From Spirochaetia bacterium (GTDB lineage Bacteria > Spirochaetota > Spirochaetia > Treponematales > Breznakiellaceae), in assembly GCA_026002045.1 (NCBI GenBank), contig BOAV01000037.1, positions 1 through 23,162 of the forward strand: a DNA stretch of 23,162 bases. Reading direction: 5' to 3'. Position numbers and translations under genes: made by a program. Numbering within the stretch: the stretch's first letter is position 1; each line of letters starts with the position of its first letter. Under the pieces are notes generated by a model. That model ran no database searches and had not been told where the DNA came from. It saw nothing but the letters and a program-made list of their open reading frames with translations. Shown in pieces: positions 1-6,559 of the stretch.

Positions 1-178
1 ACAGATCCGATTGTCCCATGAGAATAAAATTACCGGCCAGGGTGAATCTTCCATCCGGACCGGTAAAGACTTCGATTATCCCGTCAATCACGGGCATCAG
101 CCAGAACACCGCATAATAAATAAATGCGGGGGTCATAAGGAGATAGGGAATAGCCTTGCGGCTGATAGTAATTCTCAA
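1..178 (-). CDS. ABC sugar transporter permease, MalF type, N-terminal fragment (runs off left edge)
   Basis: Reading leftward from a TTG codon at 178-176, the minus strand encodes a positively charged N-terminus (LRITISRKAIPYLL) followed by a hydrophobic first membrane segment (TPAFIYYAVFWLMPVIDGI). This is the usual opening of MalF/UgpA-type permeases of carbohydrate ABC importers. A strong Shine-Dalgarno (GGGGAGGA, positions 186-193 on the complement) lies 7 nt before the TTG, which decides this start. About 59 codons are visible before the window ends. The gene lies downstream of the binding-protein gene on the same strand, as in an ordinary binding protein-permease operon. The missing C-terminal part of a MalF-type permease is found on the opposite strand at 1351-1968. 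I infer that both pieces were one gene, split by an inversion. The short length limits the family call, but membrane topology, start signal and context agree. Confidence 0.7.
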   Translation of the reverse strand, partial: MRITISRKAIPYLLMTPAFIYYAVFWLMPVIDGIIEVFTGPDGRFTLAGNFILMGQSDL

Positions 179-209
179 ACTACTGTCCTCCCCATTCAAT
201 ACAAAAAGA

Positions 210-347
210 TTAACCACAGAGCTCCCCCGCGATAGCGGGTTCTTCGGAGGTTTCACAGAGAACACAGAGGAGGAAAACAAGAAGATTTGAAATCCCTTTA
301 TTATTCTCAGTGACCTCTGTGTTCTTCCCTCTGTGCCCTCTGTGGCT
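210..347. repeat. Imperfect palindromic element built of CACAGAG/CTCTGTG units
   Basis: The gap between the binding-protein stop and the permease start carries several ACAGAG words in one arm (211-221 and 254-270) and complementary CTCTGTG words in the other (314-345). AGAACACAGAGG at 259-270 pairs perfectly with CCTCTGTGTTCT at 314-325, and CACAGA at 254-259 pairs with TCTGTG at 330-335. The left arm is interrupted by a small hairpin (CCCGC-GATA-GCGGG, about 227-240). Similar CACAGAG-rich intergenic repeats occur in many unrelated bacterial genomes; no function is established that I know of. Placed between binding protein and permease, it could act like the malE-malF REP element, lowering permease expression relative to binding protein. 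That role is inference. Confidence 0.65.
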
Positions 348-352
348 ATGTT

Positions 353-1333
353 TTAATTCTTAAGCGCTGCGCACTTGGCATCCAGATCACGCAGGAATGC
401 GTCACCGGGAACCTGTTTTGTGTTCAGTACCTGATTAAGGGCGTCGTGGTACAACAGTTTTACTGCGTTCCAGTCCTTGTAATTTGCCGAAGGCACTCCG
501 GACACAATGGTGTTACCGAGCATCTTGCTGCCGGCGGTCATTACCACGTCCCCCGAACCCAACAGGGGGGCAACCTCGTTGATGGGGCTGAGCATCCCGC
601 CGAAGTTGGTGCACAGTTCATAGTTCACCTGGGGGGTGGTAACATAATCGATCCAGGCTGCCGCAAGGTCCGCATGGGGAGCGCCCTTGGGGACACCCCA
701 GCACCATGCGCCGGAAGTAGAGCCCGCGCCCTTGCTGCCCTTTGGCGCCGCGCCGATAACCCACTGATTGGGGGCCGCGTTGTAGGCCACGCCGATGGGG
801 CTCATGTGGGCAAAGGTCAGCCACACATCGCCGTTAATCATGGGGTCCGTGGGGGCGCTGTACTGGGTCTGTTCGGAATAGAAACCATTCCCCGCGGCTA
901 TGGTGGCAATAATGCCCAGCGCCTTTTTAAAGCCATCGGCGGCGAATTCAGGGAACTTTGCGCCGTAGGCCATCCCCATGCCGCCCATGGGATAGAGAAG
1001 CTGTGAACCCTGGGAGTTGGCGGGGAGCATGGTCTTGCCCTTCCCTTCGCCCCTGGCGATATTCACCGCCCATTCGGCGTACTGTTCCCAGGTAATGCCG
1101 TCCACAACGTTTTGCCGGGTCAGCCCCTGGGGCAGATATTTCAGGGCGTCCACACTGGCGGCCAGCACATACACATCGAAAGTATTGGGGATAAAGAGAC
1201 GGGCGTTTCCCTTATTGGTGGTCTCGTCATACATCTTCGTAAGGGTGCTTCCCTTGTGGATCATGCCGGTAACATCTTCCACCCATCCGTTGTTCACATA
1301 GGGCCCCATACGGGAAGTATCCACATAGATCAC
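353..1333 (-). CDS. Extracellular solute-binding protein (family 1) of a sugar ABC transporter, 5'-truncated
   Basis: The product resembles the middle and C-terminal parts of MalE/UgpB-type binding proteins: the 'DVIYVDTSRM' strand, a hinge-region WxxY stretch, 'GDVWLTFAHMSPIG' and a C-terminal helix rich in A, L and K. Only 326 residues follow the GTG at 1333, whereas the family is usually about 400-450, and there is no signal peptide. In the same frame, binding-protein-like sequence (KYWKIESEQSTKNYVSD) continues upstream to about 1387, then meets an in-frame TGA at 1391-1393. The first ~70-80 residues are therefore missing, and the GTG at 1333 is unlikely to be the native start. The break coincides with the point where the opposite strand becomes a permease. 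As it stands the protein could not be exported, so the copy is non-functional unless the inversion is reversible or an assembly artefact. Confidence 0.8.
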   Translation of the reverse strand: MIYVDTSRMGPYVNNGWVEDVTGMIHKGSTLTKMYDETTNKGNARLFIPNTFDVYVLAASVDALKYLPQGLTRQNVVDGITWEQYAEWAVNIARGEGKGKTMLPANSQGSQLLYPMGGMGMAYGAKFPEFAADGFKKALGIIATIAAGNGFYSEQTQYSAPTDPMINGDVWLTFAHMSPIGVAYNAAPNQWVIGAAPKGSKGAGSTSGAWCWGVPKGAPHADLAAAWIDYVTTPQVNYELCTNFGGMLSPINEVAPLLGSGDVVMTAGSKMLGNTIVSGVPSANYKDWNAVKLLYHDALNQVLNTKQVPGDAFLRDLDAKCAALKN

Positions 1334-1350
1334 GTCGCTGACGTAATTCT

Positions 1351-1968
1351 TTGTGGACTGCTCGCTTTCAATTTTCCAATATTTTGATGTTCATTTCGAT
1401 GATTCCCATGGCCATTACCCCCACTGCGGTGGCCATCCTCTGGAAGATCGGCCTCTTTAAGGACGGCTGGATCAATTCCATTCTGATGGGCCTGGGACTG
1501 ATGAAGACCCCTTTTCTGTTCATGAACGCCGAGGACTTTTCCGCATTGATCACGATCATCCTGATTGACACCTGGACCGTAACCCCATCGGTGATGATCA
1601 TCCTTTCCGCGGGCCTGCAGGGGATACAAAAGGAACTGCGGGAAGCGGCCTATACCTTCGGTGCGGACAAATGGCGGATATTTAAGGATATCACCCTTCC
1701 CATTTTGCGCCCCTCAATAATGACCTCCGTCATTTTACGCCTCATCGGGGCGGTGCAGGTGTGGGCTATCGCGGTAATGGTATTCGGCCACGGCAAAGTT
1801 CCCTTTCTGGTGGAACGGATCGCCTTTTATGAAGATGTCATACCCGGAGTACCCACAAGCTCAAAGCTGGCCTTTACCTATTCATTTACCACCACCATAA
1901 TAGTATTTCTGGTGACCATGGTTTATTACCGCATCAGCAAACGGGGATCCTGGCTGGAGGCCGCATAA
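1351..1968 (+). CDS. ABC sugar transporter permease, MalF type, C-terminal two-thirds (5'-truncated)
   Basis: The frame is open from a TTG at 1351, but recognisable permease sequence begins around 1384-1390 with the membrane segment FISMIPMAITPTAVAILWKI, which normally lies near residue 95 of a ~295-residue MalF-type protein. The EAA loop that docks to the ATPase is intact (ELREAAYTFGADKWRIFKDI), followed by the two last membrane segments and a basic C-terminus (YYRISKRGSWLEAA). The N-terminal membrane segment is absent here and appears on the other strand at 1-178. No Shine-Dalgarno precedes the TTG, so it is probably not a real start. The stop is followed 12 nt later by the MalG-type permease, so the original operon order is preserved downstream. 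The fragment would not form a functional permease alone. Confidence 0.8.
   Translation: MWTARFQFSNILMFISMIPMAITPTAVAILWKIGLFKDGWINSILMGLGLMKTPFLFMNAEDFSALITIILIDTWTVTPSVMIILSAGLQGIQKELREAAYTFGADKWRIFKDITLPILRPSIMTSVILRLIGAVQVWAIAVMVFGHGKVPFLVERIAFYEDVIPGVPTSSKLAFTYSFTTTIIVFLVTMVYYRISKRGSWLEAA
1375..1395. other. Inversion-type junction between a binding-protein gene (-) and a permease gene (+)
   Basis: Up to about 1387 the minus strand codes for binding protein; from about 1384 the plus strand codes for the interior of a MalF-type permease. Neither gene has its own start here, and they meet head to head with no intergenic space. Together with the permease N-terminus on the minus strand at 1-178, the order fits inversion of a segment running from within the binding-protein gene to within the permease gene. 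The second junction should lie roughly 100-150 bp left of position 1, judging from the missing permease residues. Confidence 0.7.
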
Positions 1969-1980
1969 TGGATAAAACCG

Positions 1981-3027
1981 ATGGACAAATACAGCATCAT
2001 TCAAAAAGCGGTAATAACTATTTTGCTTGCCGGTATGGTTATGCTGGTGGCCATTCCCCTTTTGTATTTTACCACCTTCGCCTTTTCCAGCGCCGTAGAG
2101 GTAAGTGAATTTCCAAAACGGTTATTTCCAACAGCAACCCTGACTGTAAAAGTCGCCACTTCAAAAAATGGAGAGTTTGAAATCTTTCACGACAGGAATG
2201 ACGGCCGGGGATACCGTTCGGTAATTACCAGCGCTGATGCGGCGCGGCTGGAGAATCACTTTAAACGGCAATACAATGTAGGGGTAAGCGGGAAACAACT
2301 GGTGGAAGATTTCAGTGCGGTTCATGAAAAGGGCCCCATGGAATTTACCTACCGGAAACAGATCCTCTATAACTTCAACCAGTTTTTTAAAATAGTAAAC
2401 AATGCGGCTCCGGCCCTTAAAAACAGTATCATTGTTTCCCTCCTTACAATTCTGATATCACTTTCCCTGGGCAGCATGGCGGGTTTTGCCATGGCCCGGT
2501 ACAAGTTCCCCTTCAAGGAAAAAATAAATTTAGGGATACTAGTGGTCAGGATGTTCCCGGTGGTGGGTATTTCCATCCCCATGGCGAAACAACTGATCCG
2601 TTTTGGCCTGTTTGATACCCAAATCGGCCTGGCTTTGCTTTATTCCATACCCAACATCGCCTTAACCGCGTGGATAACATCCAGCATCTTCATGGGCATC
2701 AGCCGGGAGCTGGAAGAGGCGAGCAAGATCTTCGGTGCAAATTCATTGCAGACTTTTTTTCATATCACCCTGCCCTTGGCATTTCCCGCCATGGCGGCAA
2801 GTTCCATGTACGCATTTAACACCGCGTGGAACGACACCATTTCTGCGTTGATTCTGACCAACCGCAACCAGACCCTGTCACTGGTGGTGTACAAGGCCAT
2901 CGGGACTACCTCAAGCGGCATCCAGTACGCCGCCGCGGGGAGCATCATCCTTATCCTTCCCGCACTGGTGTTTACCTTTATTGTCCGCCGTTACATTAAC
3001 CAGATGTGGGGCCACGCCCCTGCATAG
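1981..3027 (+). CDS. ABC sugar transporter permease, MalG type, with an enlarged first extracytoplasmic loop
   Basis: This is the second inner-membrane channel subunit of the carbohydrate importer. The first membrane segment (about residues 10-32) is followed by a hydrophilic stretch to about residue 135, then by five membrane segments. The EAA loop is clear (EEASKIFGANSLQTFFHITL, from about residue 245), and the C-terminal pattern (RRYINQMWGHA) resembles RRYLVRGLTAGA-type tails of MalG-family proteins. Length is 348 residues against about 275-300 for typical members; the extra residues sit in the loop between segments 1 and 2 (about residues 37-135), predicted to face the periplasm. The ATG at 1981 starts 12 nt after the upstream permease stop. 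An ATG at 1968 overlaps that stop (TAATG) but is out of frame. The extra loop may contact the binding protein; that is inference. Confidence 0.88.
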   Translation: MDKYSIIQKAVITILLAGMVMLVAIPLLYFTTFAFSSAVEVSEFPKRLFPTATLTVKVATSKNGEFEIFHDRNDGRGYRSVITSADAARLENHFKRQYNVGVSGKQLVEDFSAVHEKGPMEFTYRKQILYNFNQFFKIVNNAAPALKNSIIVSLLTILISLSLGSMAGFAMARYKFPFKEKINLGILVVRMFPVVGISIPMAKQLIRFGLFDTQIGLALLYSIPNIALTAWITSSIFMGISRELEEASKIFGANSLQTFFHITLPLAFPAMAASSMYAFNTAWNDTISALILTNRNQTLSLVVYKAIGTTSSGIQYAAAGSIILILPALVFTFIVRRYINQMWGHAPA

Positions 3028-3065
3028 GGGCACGACATTGTGAGCATAATCAAAAGGAGCGGTGT

Positions 3066-4169
3066 ATGAGTTATCTGGAACTTAAAGATCTGAAAAAGCG
3101 TTACACCCACAACGGGCCTTTAATTGTTGATAATATGAACCTTTCGATAGAAAAAGGTGAGTTTATTGTTTTCCTCGGCCCCTCAGGCTGCGGTAAAACT
3201 ACTACCATCAGAATGATATCCGGACTGGAAGAAGTTTCCGGCGGGGACATTCTGATTGAGGGGATGAGCATTTTGCAGAAAAAGCCCAAGGACCGGGGTG
3301 TCTCCATGATATTCCAGAGTTACGCCATCTGGCCCCACATGACGGTCTTCGACAATATCGCTTATCCTTTAAAGCTGCAAAAAATAAAAAAAGATGAGAT
3401 CCGGCAGCGGGTACAGAAGGCTGCGGAAGCCACCGGTATTGAAGCGCTGCTTGATCGATACCCCGGACAGATGAGCGGCGGCCAGCGGCAGCGGGTAGCG
3501 GTGTCACGGGCCATTGTGATAAAGCCGAAAATATTTTTGATGGACGAGCCCCTTTCAAATCTTGATGCAAAACTCCGGGTCACCATGCGCACCGAATTAA
3601 AGACCATTCATAATAAAGAAAACTCCACTACCATTTTTGTCACCCACGATCAGGCGGAGGCTATGAGCCTTGCGGACCGCATCATCGTGATGTACCAGGG
3701 CAAGATCGAACAGATAGGCACCCCCATGGAGGTGTACCGTAATAGCGCTACTAAATTTGTGGCTTCCTTTATAGGAACTCCGCCGACTAACTTTTTCAAT
3801 GTTACTGTTGAACAGTCGGATGATATATACACGGCGGCGGGCTCCGGCCTCAATTACAGGATACCCCATCCCTTAAATGATGCGCTGAAACCCTATGAAC
3901 GAAAAGAAATTGTAATGGGTGTACGGCCTGAGTTTATTGATGCGTCCCTTAAGATGCAAAAAACCGAAGGCTACCTCTGTGATACGGAGATTGAGTTTGT
4001 GGAACCCCAGGGGAGTTTTTCGATCCTGATTGCCCATGTGGGCGAAACAGAAATAAAGATCCTTACTTCGGAACACATGGAAATACCGGTGAACACCAAG
4101 GTGTCACTAAACGTAAAGGATGAACTGGTGATGTTCTTTGATCCCGATACGGGACAACGGATTAGATAA
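3066..4169 (+). CDS. Sugar ABC transporter ATP-binding protein (MsmK/UgpC/MalK type)
   Basis: This cytoplasmic ATPase subunit powers carbohydrate import with the MalF/MalG-type permeases. All nucleotide-binding motifs are present: Walker A GPSGCGKTT (residues 38-46), Q-loop in MIFQSYAIWPH, ABC signature MSGGQRQRV (from residue 136), Walker B IFLMDEP (to about 162), D-loop SNLDAKLR and switch His in FVTHDQ (residue 194). The C-terminal ~130 residues form the OB/TOBE regulatory domain typical of the MalK family ('VMGVRPEFI'). At 367 residues it has normal length. I chose ATG 3066 because AGGAG lies 6 nt upstream and the product then opens with the usual MSYLELKDLKKRY; the longer open frame from 3006 overlaps the permease end and adds non-homologous sequence. 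UgpC/MsmK-type ATPases can serve several importers, so substrate cannot be read from this subunit. Confidence 0.95.
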   Translation: MSYLELKDLKKRYTHNGPLIVDNMNLSIEKGEFIVFLGPSGCGKTTTIRMISGLEEVSGGDILIEGMSILQKKPKDRGVSMIFQSYAIWPHMTVFDNIAYPLKLQKIKKDEIRQRVQKAAEATGIEALLDRYPGQMSGGQRQRVAVSRAIVIKPKIFLMDEPLSNLDAKLRVTMRTELKTIHNKENSTTIFVTHDQAEAMSLADRIIVMYQGKIEQIGTPMEVYRNSATKFVASFIGTPPTNFFNVTVEQSDDIYTAAGSGLNYRIPHPLNDALKPYERKEIVMGVRPEFIDASLKMQKTEGYLCDTEIEFVEPQGSFSILIAHVGETEIKILTSEHMEIPVNTKVSLNVKDELVMFFDPDTGQRIR

Positions 4170-4181
4170 GGCGGAGCAGCG

Positions 4182-5858
4182 ATGATCGGCACACAGGAAC
4201 AAATAAAAAGCAGTATCCATGCAATATACCCCGACTCCTCTGAAAAGGTGTATCAGGCGGTAAATGAGTTAATTGAAAAATGGCGGCGTGAACCTTTCCC
4301 CAAATACCGCCGGATAGATAATTCTGATGTGCTCATGATCACCTATGGGGATGCTATTCGCCGGAAAGGGGAACATCCCCTTGCGGTATTAAAGCAATGT
4401 ATGGACGCGGAATTTAAAGACAGCATCACGGTCATCCATCTGCTTCCCATGTTTCCCTATTCATCGGATGACGGGTTTTCTGTTATCGACTTCCGCAAAA
4501 TAAATCCCGATCTGGGAACCTGGGATGATATTAACAACCTTAACACCAATTATGATCTGATGTTTGACGCGGTAATAAACCACGCTTCCCGTGAGAGCGT
4601 CTATTTTAAGGGCTTTGCGGCGGGGGACAAGGCTTATAAAGATTTCTTTATTACCGCCGATCCCAATGGGGACTATTCCAAAGTAACCCGCCCCCGCTCC
4701 CTGCCGCTCCTGACTCCCGTGGAAACTGCGTCAGGGAAACAGTATATCTGGACCACCTTTAGCGATGATCAGATGGATTTTAATTACCAAAACCCTGCGG
4801 TGCTCCTTGAGATACTGGACATCCTTTTGCTCTATGCCGGCCGGGGCGCCCGGTTCATCCGCTTTGACGCCATCGGCTTTGCCTGGAAAACATTGGGAAC
4901 CAATTGTATGCATCTGCCGCAGGTACACGAAACAGTAAAGCTGATGCGCGCGGTGCTGCAAAGCTGTGCGCCCCTCTGTTCTATTATTACCGAAACCAAT
5001 GTGCCCCATGCGGATAATATCAGCTACTTCGGCAATGGTCATGATGAAGCGGCCATGGTCTACCAGTTTCCCCTGCCGCCCCTGGTACTATTTTCTTTTC
5101 TGAAAGGGGATGCCTCTCATCTAACTGAATGGGCCGCTTCGCTTGAGCCCACCACAGCCGATACGGCCTATTTCAATTTCTTGGCCTCCCACGACGGTAT
5201 CGGCCTGCGGCCCGTAGAAGATCTGTTGAGTGATGCAGAGCGTGAACTCATGGTGCGGGAAACCCTGGTCCGGGGCGGGCAGATCGGTTACCGCAGTCTG
5301 TCGGATGGCAGTGAAGTCCCCTATGAACTCAACATCAATTACCTTGACGCCATTGCGGGGGACGAGGCGGATACACAAAGGCAGGCGCAGAAATTCATGG
5401 CCTCCCAGTGCATCCTCCTTTCGATGATGGGGATGCCCGCGATTTACTACCACAGCCTTTTCGGCAGCCGGGGCGATCCGTCAGCCTATAAACAGTCCGG
5501 GATAAAACGCCGCATCAACCGGGAAAAACTGGACGCCGATGTGCTGTTAAGCGAATTGCGTCAGAGTGGAACATTGCGGAATTTAGTTGCGTCCCGGTAC
5601 AAGCAGCTAATCGGCCTGCGAAAAACACTCCCGGCCTTTCATCCCAACAATCTGCAAAGGGTACTGAATCTGAGACCGGAAGTTTTTGCCCTGCTTCGCG
5701 GTGAAGGGGCGGAACAGGTTCTTGTTTTGGTGAATGTCAGCGGCCGACCGGTAACGGTACAGTCTGATTTTGCGGGGACGGACCTTGTCGGCGGGGAAGG
5801 GTGCGGCTCAGTCGTTAATCTTGCGCCCTGGCAGTACCGGTGGATAGGGGTGCAGTAA
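4182..5858 (+). CDS. GH13 subfamily 18 phosphorylase, probably glucosylglycerate phosphorylase (YcjM-like); sucrose phosphorylase possible
   Basis: The enzyme is predicted to split an alpha-glucoside with inorganic phosphate, giving glucose 1-phosphate, in the cytoplasm. The GH13 catalytic triad is visible: nucleophile D229 in RFDAIGFAWK, acid/base E271 in IITETNVPH, and stabilising D338 in ASHDGIGL. The text around them (NISYFGNGHDEAAMVYQFPLPPL shortened: NISYFGNG, MVYQFPLPPL) is diagnostic of subfamily 18. Features that favour the YcjM-type branch over classical sucrose phosphorylase are the length (558 residues against about 490-500), the 'FLASHDGIGL' block where sucrose phosphorylases read 'DTHDGIG', and the linked ABC importer, an arrangement like E. 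coli ycjM-ycjNOP. The ATG at 4182 follows the ATPase stop by 12 nt with a GGCGGAG ribosome site, so it is the last gene of the transport operon. Subfamily membership is secure; substrate is inferred. Confidence 0.88.
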   Translation: MIGTQEQIKSSIHAIYPDSSEKVYQAVNELIEKWRREPFPKYRRIDNSDVLMITYGDAIRRKGEHPLAVLKQCMDAEFKDSITVIHLLPMFPYSSDDGFSVIDFRKINPDLGTWDDINNLNTNYDLMFDAVINHASRESVYFKGFAAGDKAYKDFFITADPNGDYSKVTRPRSLPLLTPVETASGKQYIWTTFSDDQMDFNYQNPAVLLEILDILLLYAGRGARFIRFDAIGFAWKTLGTNCMHLPQVHETVKLMRAVLQSCAPLCSIITETNVPHADNISYFGNGHDEAAMVYQFPLPPLVLFSFLKGDASHLTEWAASLEPTTADTAYFNFLASHDGIGLRPVEDLLSDAERELMVRETLVRGGQIGYRSLSDGSEVPYELNINYLDAIAGDEADTQRQAQKFMASQCILLSMMGMPAIYYHSLFGSRGDPSAYKQSGIKRRINREKLDADVLLSELRQSGTLRNLVASRYKQLIGLRKTLPAFHPNNLQRVLNLRPEVFALLRGEGAEQVLVLVNVSGRPVTVQSDFAGTDLVGGEGCGSVVNLAPWQYRWIGVQ

Positions 5859-5924
5859 GATGCATGCGTTCTCCAATAAAACAGCTTTTGGCAGTCCAAA
5901 AGAAAGGCAAGGCAGGGACGGGAC

Positions 5925-5969
5925 TTGACCACATCTATAAAATGCTATACATTGTATATGAGGTACTAC
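5925..5969 (+). promoter_or_regulatory. Promoter, palindromic operator and ribosome site of the antitoxin gene
   Basis: TTGACC (5925-5930) can serve as a -35 box. Seventeen nt downstream lies TACATT (5948-5953), an imperfect -10. Overlapping it is a perfect palindrome, TATACA-T-TGTATA (5946-5958), followed by GAGG 8 nt before the ATG. RelB/DinJ-type antitoxins bind palindromes over their own promoter through their ribbon-helix-helix N-terminus, so this is a good candidate autoregulatory operator. Confidence 0.5.
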
Positions 5970-5970
5970 A

Positions 5971-6243
5971 ATGGCACAGGTTAATATCCGTATTGACGAT
6001 ACCTTGAAGGATCAGGCGGACAGCCTTTTTGAAGAATTGGGGATGAACATGTCCACCGCCGTCAATGTCTTTATCCGCGAGGCCCTGCGGCGGGGTGCTA
6101 TTCCCTTTAAGGTGAGTACTGAAAAGGATCCTTTTTATAATCCGGCAAATATAAAATGGCTTAAAGAATCAATTGAGCAGGGAAAGCAGGGCCATTATGT
6201 GGTAAAGACCATTGAAGAGCTGGATCGTTTGGCTGATGAGTAA
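5971..6243 (+). CDS. RelB/DinJ family antitoxin
   Basis: This 90-residue protein has the ribbon-helix-helix N-terminus of RelB/DinJ antitoxins: a strand (QVNIRIDDTLKDQAD), helix 1 (SLFEELGM), a turn and helix 2 (STAVNVFIREALRRGAIPF). The charged C-terminal tail (residues ~50-90) normally wraps around the toxin. Such antitoxins neutralise a RelE/YoeB-type mRNA endonuclease and repress their own operon. The start is supported by GAGG 8 nt upstream and by the palindromic operator just before it. The gene ends at the TAA at 6241, and the remains of a YoeB-type toxin follow at once in the same frame. It is therefore an intact antitoxin whose native toxin has lost its N-terminus. It may persist as a repressor, as an anti-addiction factor against related toxins, or simply as a leftover. 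Confidence 0.88.
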   Translation: MAQVNIRIDDTLKDQADSLFEELGMNMSTAVNVFIREALRRGAIPFKVSTEKDPFYNPANIKWLKESIEQGKQGHYVVKTIEELDRLADE

Positions 6244-6246
6244 TAT

Positions 6247-6432
6247 AAACTTTTTATCAAAGATATTGAGCGGAATAGCGATAGCGGTATAGGAAAGCCG
6301 GAAGCCCTGGCAGAGAATTTTTCAGGCTATTGGAGCCGTCGTATAGACGGAAAGAATCGTTTCATTTACCGTATCTTGGCTGATGGTTCTATTGAGGTTA
6401 ACGCATTGCGGACCCATTATGGCGATAAATAA
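6247..6432 (+). pseudogene. YoeB/Txe-type toxin remnant, N-terminus deleted
   Basis: Directly after the antitoxin stop codon, and in the same frame, 61 codons encode KLFIKDIERNSDSGIGKPEA, then LAENFSGYWSRRIDGKNRF, IYRI and a C-terminus ending NALRTHYGDK. This matches the C-terminal two-thirds of YoeB, whose hallmarks are an 'IKD' helix, 'GKPEPLK', 'SGxWSRRI', 'HRLVY' and a terminal R-x-H-Y. The N-terminal ~30 residues and any start codon are missing, although the catalytic-end residues (R, H, Y) remain. No ATG, GTG or well-placed TTG precedes the homologous part. The only ATG at the antitoxin stop (6236) is in another frame and soon terminates. The simplest reading is a small deletion that fused the end of the antitoxin gene to the interior of the toxin gene. 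Confidence 0.8.
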
Positions 6433-6434
6433 TG

Positions 6435-6471
6435 GACTTGTGAGAGAACCCGGTTGGTTCTCTCACAAGTC
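6435..6471. repeat. Perfect 16-bp stem hairpin
   Basis: GACTTGTGAGAGAACC (6435-6450) and its exact reverse complement (6456-6471) flank the 5-nt loop CGGTT. It begins 3 nt after the toxin-remnant stop codon. There is no T-tract behind it. It may be an RNA stabiliser, a terminator for either strand with poor tail, or a mobile palindromic repeat unit. Confidence 0.75.
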
Positions 6472-6473
6472 TC

Positions 6474-6500
6474 GCAAAATGCAGAGCATTTTGCATTTTT
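6474..6500 (+). terminator. Hairpin plus T-tract, candidate terminator of the antitoxin/toxin-remnant transcript
   Basis: GCAAAATGC (6474-6482) pairs exactly with GCATTTTGC (6486-6494) around the loop AGA, and ATTTTT follows at 6495-6500. The stem is AT-rich, so it would be a weak intrinsic terminator. It is the middle one of three consecutive hairpins. Confidence 0.5.
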
Positions 6501-6508
6501 CAGCGGAT

Positions 6509-6536
6509 TTGTTCAATAACTGAAGTTATTGAACAA
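6509..6536. repeat. Perfect 13-bp palindrome upstream of the topoisomerase gene
   Basis: TTGTTCAATAACT (6509-6521) and its exact complement (6524-6536) are separated by only GA. The centre lies about 38 nt before the GTG start of the topoisomerase gene. A near-continuous palindrome with almost no loop fits a dimeric-protein operator better than an RNA hairpin, but a dispersed repeat is equally possible. Confidence 0.7.
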
Positions 6537-6559
6537 CTCTAATAAGCAGGACGGAAATT

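Noticed and set aside
446..1006. Plus-strand open frame of 186 codons opposite the binding-protein gene
   Set aside because: The minus strand has clear solute-binding-protein motifs; the plus translation is His/Gly-rich shadow sequence.
1968..1970. ATG overlapping the stop of the first permease (TAATG) as start of the MalG-type gene
   Set aside because: It is out of frame with the MalG-type protein by one base; the in-frame ATG at 1981 begins the recognisable N-terminus.
5859..5924. Terminator after the phosphorylase gene
   Set aside because: I found no convincing stem with a T-tract in this stretch; nothing was annotated there.
6236..6292. Small ORF starting ATG at 6236 across the antitoxin stop as the real toxin start
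   Set aside because: It is in a different frame from the YoeB-like residues and stops after about 18 codons.
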